Below are positions 61,537 to 64,000 of a DNA stretch of 64,000 nt, piece after piece. The position numbers and the translations under genes were made by a program. Positions within the stretch are counted from its first letter, which is position 1; each line of letters begins with the position of its first letter. Origin of the DNA: Propionibacteriaceae bacterium (GTDB lineage Bacteria; Actinomycetota; Actinomycetes; Propionibacteriales; Propionibacteriaceae); assembly GCA_031261455.1 (NCBI GenBank), contig JAISJP010000018.1, forward strand, positions 1 through 64,000. Reading direction: 5' to 3'. The notes under the pieces are model-generated. The model was not told the DNA's origin. It searched no databases and worked only from the letters and a program-made list of their open reading frames with translations.

Positions 61537-62277
61537 ATGGCTACCGTTGATGTTATTGGCCTCAATGGCAAGGCGGCCGGTAAGGCTGAACTGCCGGATG
61601 CGCTGTTCAATACGCAGACCAACATTCCGCTGATCCACCAGGTGGTGACGGCGCAGTTGGCTGCCGGACGTCAGGGCACCCACTCAACCAAGACTCGCGC
61701 TGAGGTTTCTGGTGGCGGCGCTAAGCCGTGGCGCCAGAAGGGCACCGGTCGCGCCCGTCAGGGTTCGCGTCGCGCCCCGCAGTGGAAGGGTGGTGGCGTC
61801 GTCTTCGGCCCGCATCCCCGCTCCTACGCGCAGAAGACTCCCAAGAAGATGATCGCGGCCGCCCTGCTGGGTGTGCTCTCGGATCGCGCTCGCGACGGCC
61901 TCATCTTCGTCGTTGACTCCATCGTGAAGGGTGAAACCCCCAGCACGAAGGCAGCAACAACCACGCTGGCTAGCGTTGGCAACTACGCCAACCTGCTGGT
62001 CATCCTTGACCGCGACGACTACACCGGCTGGCTCAGCCTGCGTAACCTCCCCGAGGTTCACCTGCTGGCCGTCGATCAGCTCAACGCTTATGACGTGGTC
62101 ACCTCGGATGCCGTGGTGTTCACGAAGGCTGCTCTTGAGCTGTTCATCGCTGGGGCTTCGTACTCCAACACGGTTCACATCATCGTGAACGACGATGAGC
62201 TTGAAGTGCTCGACGTTGAGGGCGGCGTCACCGATCAGGCTGAAGAGGCCGCTGAGAAGGAAGAGGAGGTCGCGTAA
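61537..62277 (+). CDS. rplD: 50S ribosomal protein L4
   Basis: The 246-aa protein lines the exit tunnel. The tunnel loop (about 45-90) shows [40 protein letters not shown]. In E. coli L4 represses its own operon. The C-terminus ends in a Glu-rich tail ([11 protein letters not shown]), a lineage-specific extension of ~30 residues. It starts 2 bases after rplC. Confidence 0.97.
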   Translation: MATVDVIGLNGKAAGKAELPDALFNTQTNIPLIHQVVTAQLAAGRQGTHSTKTRAEVSGGGAKPWRQKGTGRARQGSRRAPQWKGGGVVFGPHPRSYAQKTPKKMIAAALLGVLSDRARDGLIFVVDSIVKGETPSTKAATTTLASVGNYANLLVILDRDDYTGWLSLRNLPEVHLLAVDQLNAYDVVTSDAVVFTKAALELFIAGASYSNTVHIIVNDDELEVLDVEGGVTDQAEEAAEKEEEVA

Positions 62278-62280
62278 CTC

Positions 62281-62589
62281 ATGAGTGTTATTCGTATCCC
62301 CGATCCGCGCGACGTTCTGATCGCGCCGGTTGCGTCCGAGAAGAGCTACGGCCTGATTGACGAGAACAAGTACACGTTCATCGTGGCACCTGACGCCAAC
62401 AAGACGCAGATCAAGATCGCCATTGAGCAGATCTTCGGTGTCGACGTGTTGAGCGTCAACACGCTGAACCGCATCGGCAAGCGTCGTCGCACGAAGGCCG
62501 GCTGGGGTAAGCGCCCAAATCGTAAGCGTGCGATTGTCACAATCGCGGCCGGACAGAAGATTGACGTCTTCACCGCTCCGGTGGCATAG
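62281..62589 (+). CDS. rplW: 50S ribosomal protein L23
   Basis: The 102-aa protein at the tunnel exit docks trigger factor and [42 protein letters not shown] and [20 protein letters not shown] are the family marks. It starts 3 bases after the rplD stop. Confidence 0.97.
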   Translation: MSVIRIPDPRDVLIAPVASEKSYGLIDENKYTFIVAPDANKTQIKIAIEQIFGVDVLSVNTLNRIGKRRRTKAGWGKRPNRKRAIVTIAAGQKIDVFTAPVA

Positions 62590-62612
62590 GTGAAAGTGAG
62601 CTAAGAGAACTA

Positions 62613-63449
62613 ATGGGCATCCGTAAGTACAAGCCGACGACGCCAGGTCGTCGTGGCTCCTCGGTCTCCGATTTCGCCGAGATCACGCGCACAACGCGCG
62701 AAAAGAGCCTTGTTGTTTCCAAGCCGAAGACCGGTGGACGTAACAACCAGGGTCGCATCACCACGCGTCACATCGGCGGCGGCCACAAGCAGGCCTACCG
62801 TCTGGTTGACTTCAAGCGTTGGGACAAGGACGGCGTGCCGGCCAAAGTCGCTGAGATCGAGTACGATCCCAACCGCACCGCTCGCATCGCCTTGCTGCAC
62901 TACGTTGACGGCGAGAAGCGCTACATCATCGCTCCGCTCGGTCTGGCTCAGGGTGCCACCATCGTGGCCGGTCCTGAGGCTGACATCAAGCCGGGCAACA
63001 ACCTCCCGTTGAAGAACATCCCGGTTGGCACCACGGTTCACGCCGTCGAGCTGCGTCCGGGTGGTGGCGCCAAGATGGGCCGCTCCGCTGGTGCAGCCAT
63101 TCAGTTGGTTGCCCGCGAGGGTCGCTTCGCCACGCTGCGTATGCCTTCTGGCGAGATGCGCTTGGTTGACGTGCGTTGCCGCGCCACCATCGGTTCTGTC
63201 GGCAACGCCGAACAGTCCAACATCAACTGGGGCAAGGCTGGCCGTAACCGCTGGAAGGGCATCCGCCCCACAGTGCGTGGTGTCGTTATGAACCCTGTTG
63301 ATCACCCGCATGGTGGTGGTGAGGGTAAGACCTCCGGTGGTCGTCACCCGGTGAGCCCATGGGGCAAGCCGGAGGGCCGCACCCGCAGCAAGAAGAAGGC
63401 CAGTTCCAAGATGATTATTCGTCGCCGCAAGAGCGGTAAGAAGCGCTAA
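62613..63449 (+). CDS. rplB: 50S ribosomal protein L2
   Basis: The 278-aa protein supports subunit association and the peptidyl-transferase centre. [14 protein letters not shown] at the N-terminus and [22 protein letters not shown], with the conserved histidine, near the C-terminus are diagnostic. The length is normal. Confidence 0.97.
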   Translation: MGIRKYKPTTPGRRGSSVSDFAEITRTTREKSLVVSKPKTGGRNNQGRITTRHIGGGHKQAYRLVDFKRWDKDGVPAKVAEIEYDPNRTARIALLHYVDGEKRYIIAPLGLAQGATIVAGPEADIKPGNNLPLKNIPVGTTVHAVELRPGGGAKMGRSAGAAIQLVAREGRFATLRMPSGEMRLVDVRCRATIGSVGNAEQSNINWGKAGRNRWKGIRPTVRGVVMNPVDHPHGGGEGKTSGGRHPVSPWGKPEGRTRSKKKASSKMIIRRRKSGKKR

Positions 63450-63470
63450 AGGGAAGGGTGAGCAAAGAAT

Positions 63471-63752
63471 ATGCCACGTAGCCTGAAGAAGGGCCCCTTC
63501 GTTGACGGCCATCTGAGCAAAAAGGTGGACGCCCAAAACGAGGTCGGGACGCACAACGTCATCAAGACTTGGTCGCGCCGCTCCATGGTTGTCCCCGATA
63601 TGCTCGGTCACACCATCGCGGTTCACGACGGTCGTAAGCACGTGCCGGTATTCATCACTGAGGCGATGATCGGTCACAAGCTGGGTGAGTTCGCACCAAC
63701 GCGCACCTACCGCGGCCATGTGAAAGACGACAAGAAGTCTCGCAGGCGCTGA
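63471..63752 (+). CDS. rpsS: 30S ribosomal protein S19
   Basis: The 93-aa head protein contacts S13 and the P-site t[22 protein letters not shown] and [32 protein letters not shown] are canonical. Confidence 0.97.
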   Translation: MPRSLKKGPFVDGHLSKKVDAQNEVGTHNVIKTWSRRSMVVPDMLGHTIAVHDGRKHVPVFITEAMIGHKLGEFAPTRTYRGHVKDDKKSRRR

Positions 63753-63781
63753 GAAACAAGGACGAGGAAGACAAACGAAGC

Positions 63782-64000
63782 ATGAGTAAATCTGGAGAAC
63801 GGCCGAGCCGCCGCGCCACCCTGCTGGGTGAGCGTCCTGGTTCGTACGCCATCGCTCGGGACATTCGTATGAGCGCCACTAAGGTGCGTCGCGTTCTCGA
63901 CTTGGTTCGAGGCATGGATGCACACGAGGCGCTGGATCACTTGCGGTTTGCGCCGCAGGCGGCAGCCGAGCCGATTGGCAAAGTTGTGGCGTCTGCTGTT
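63782..64000 (+). CDS. rplV: 50S ribosomal protein L22 (partial, runs off the window)
   Basis: ATG at 63782 opens a frame that stays open to the last base (73 codons: [20 protein letters not shown] then [20 protein letters not shown]). The L22 pattern [21 protein letters not shown] is clear, and the place after rpsS is the standard one. The N-terminal ~22 residues are a Ser/Arg-rich extension not present in E. coli L22. GACGAGGAAG upstream can serve as ribosome-binding site. Confidence 0.93.
   Translation, partial: MSKSGERPSRRATLLGERPGSYAIARDIRMSATKVRRVLDLVRGMDAHEALDHLRFAPQAAAEPIGKVVASAV

Overview
The window looks like a single contiguous piece of an actinobacterial chromosome (class Actinomycetia). 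The evidence is high GC by eye, frequent GTG/TTG starts, several start codons placed 6-8 bases after a TANNNT box (leaderless mRNAs), and typical actinobacterial gene orders: small ORF-tlyA-nadK-recN, xerD-parA-scpA-scpB-rluB, murB-tRNA(Trp)-secE-nusG-rplK-rplA, a guaB3/guaB pair and rpsJ-rplC-rplD-rplW-rplB-rpsS-rplV. A Propionibacterium-type transcarboxylase 5S subunit, malate:quinone oxidoreductase and no oxidative-stress or spore genes fit an Actinomyces- or Propionibacterium-like host; I cannot fix the family.

Layout. 1-2.2 kb: end of a sugar ABC transporter with its ATPase and a DUF624 membrane protein. 2.2-6 kb: ilvBNC behind a complete attenuation leader (leucine/valine-rich peptide, anti-terminator and terminator hairpins, and an IclR-like palindromic operator). 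6-10 kb, minus strand: a DEAD-box helicase and ilvD. 10-17 kb: transcarboxylase 5S, a psuG-psuK-deoD nucleoside salvage group, tRNA-Tyr, a small lipoprotein and a cytoplasmic 5'-nucleotidase-like enzyme. 16.7-18.9 kb: a hypothetical gene, a 408-bp structured gene-free stretch and a stand-alone reverse transcriptase, inserted just before the tlyA-nadK-recN block. 22.7-32.6 kb: membrane proteins, tRNA-Thr/tRNA-Met with an odd structured duplication, rpmG, a sodium/solute symporter, mqo, murB, tRNA-Trp, secE-nusG and rplK-rplA, with a structured RNA between the last two. 32.8-43.4 kb: 5-oxoprolinase genes, an LCP cell-wall ligase, guaB3, guaB, metF and helD. 43.6-54 kb: NUDIX, chromosome partition genes, an FKBP lipoprotein, gluQ and the tRNA t6A block (GNAT-tsaE fusion, tsaB, rimI, tsaD). 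54-60 kb: a broken ABC ATPase, yajQ, an ABC-F protein, a transaldolase-like protein, galE and a phosphoribosyltransferase. 60.3-64 kb: the S10 ribosomal operon with a structured leader.

Most of the window is housekeeping. The best candidates for something undescribed are the reverse transcriptase with its upstream structured region (about 17.3-18.9 kb), the structured direct-repeat segment after tRNA-Met (about 23.8-23.95 kb), the ribosomal leader RNAs, and a family of intergenic palindromes whose arms are DnaA boxes, one of which has a near-perfect parS core.
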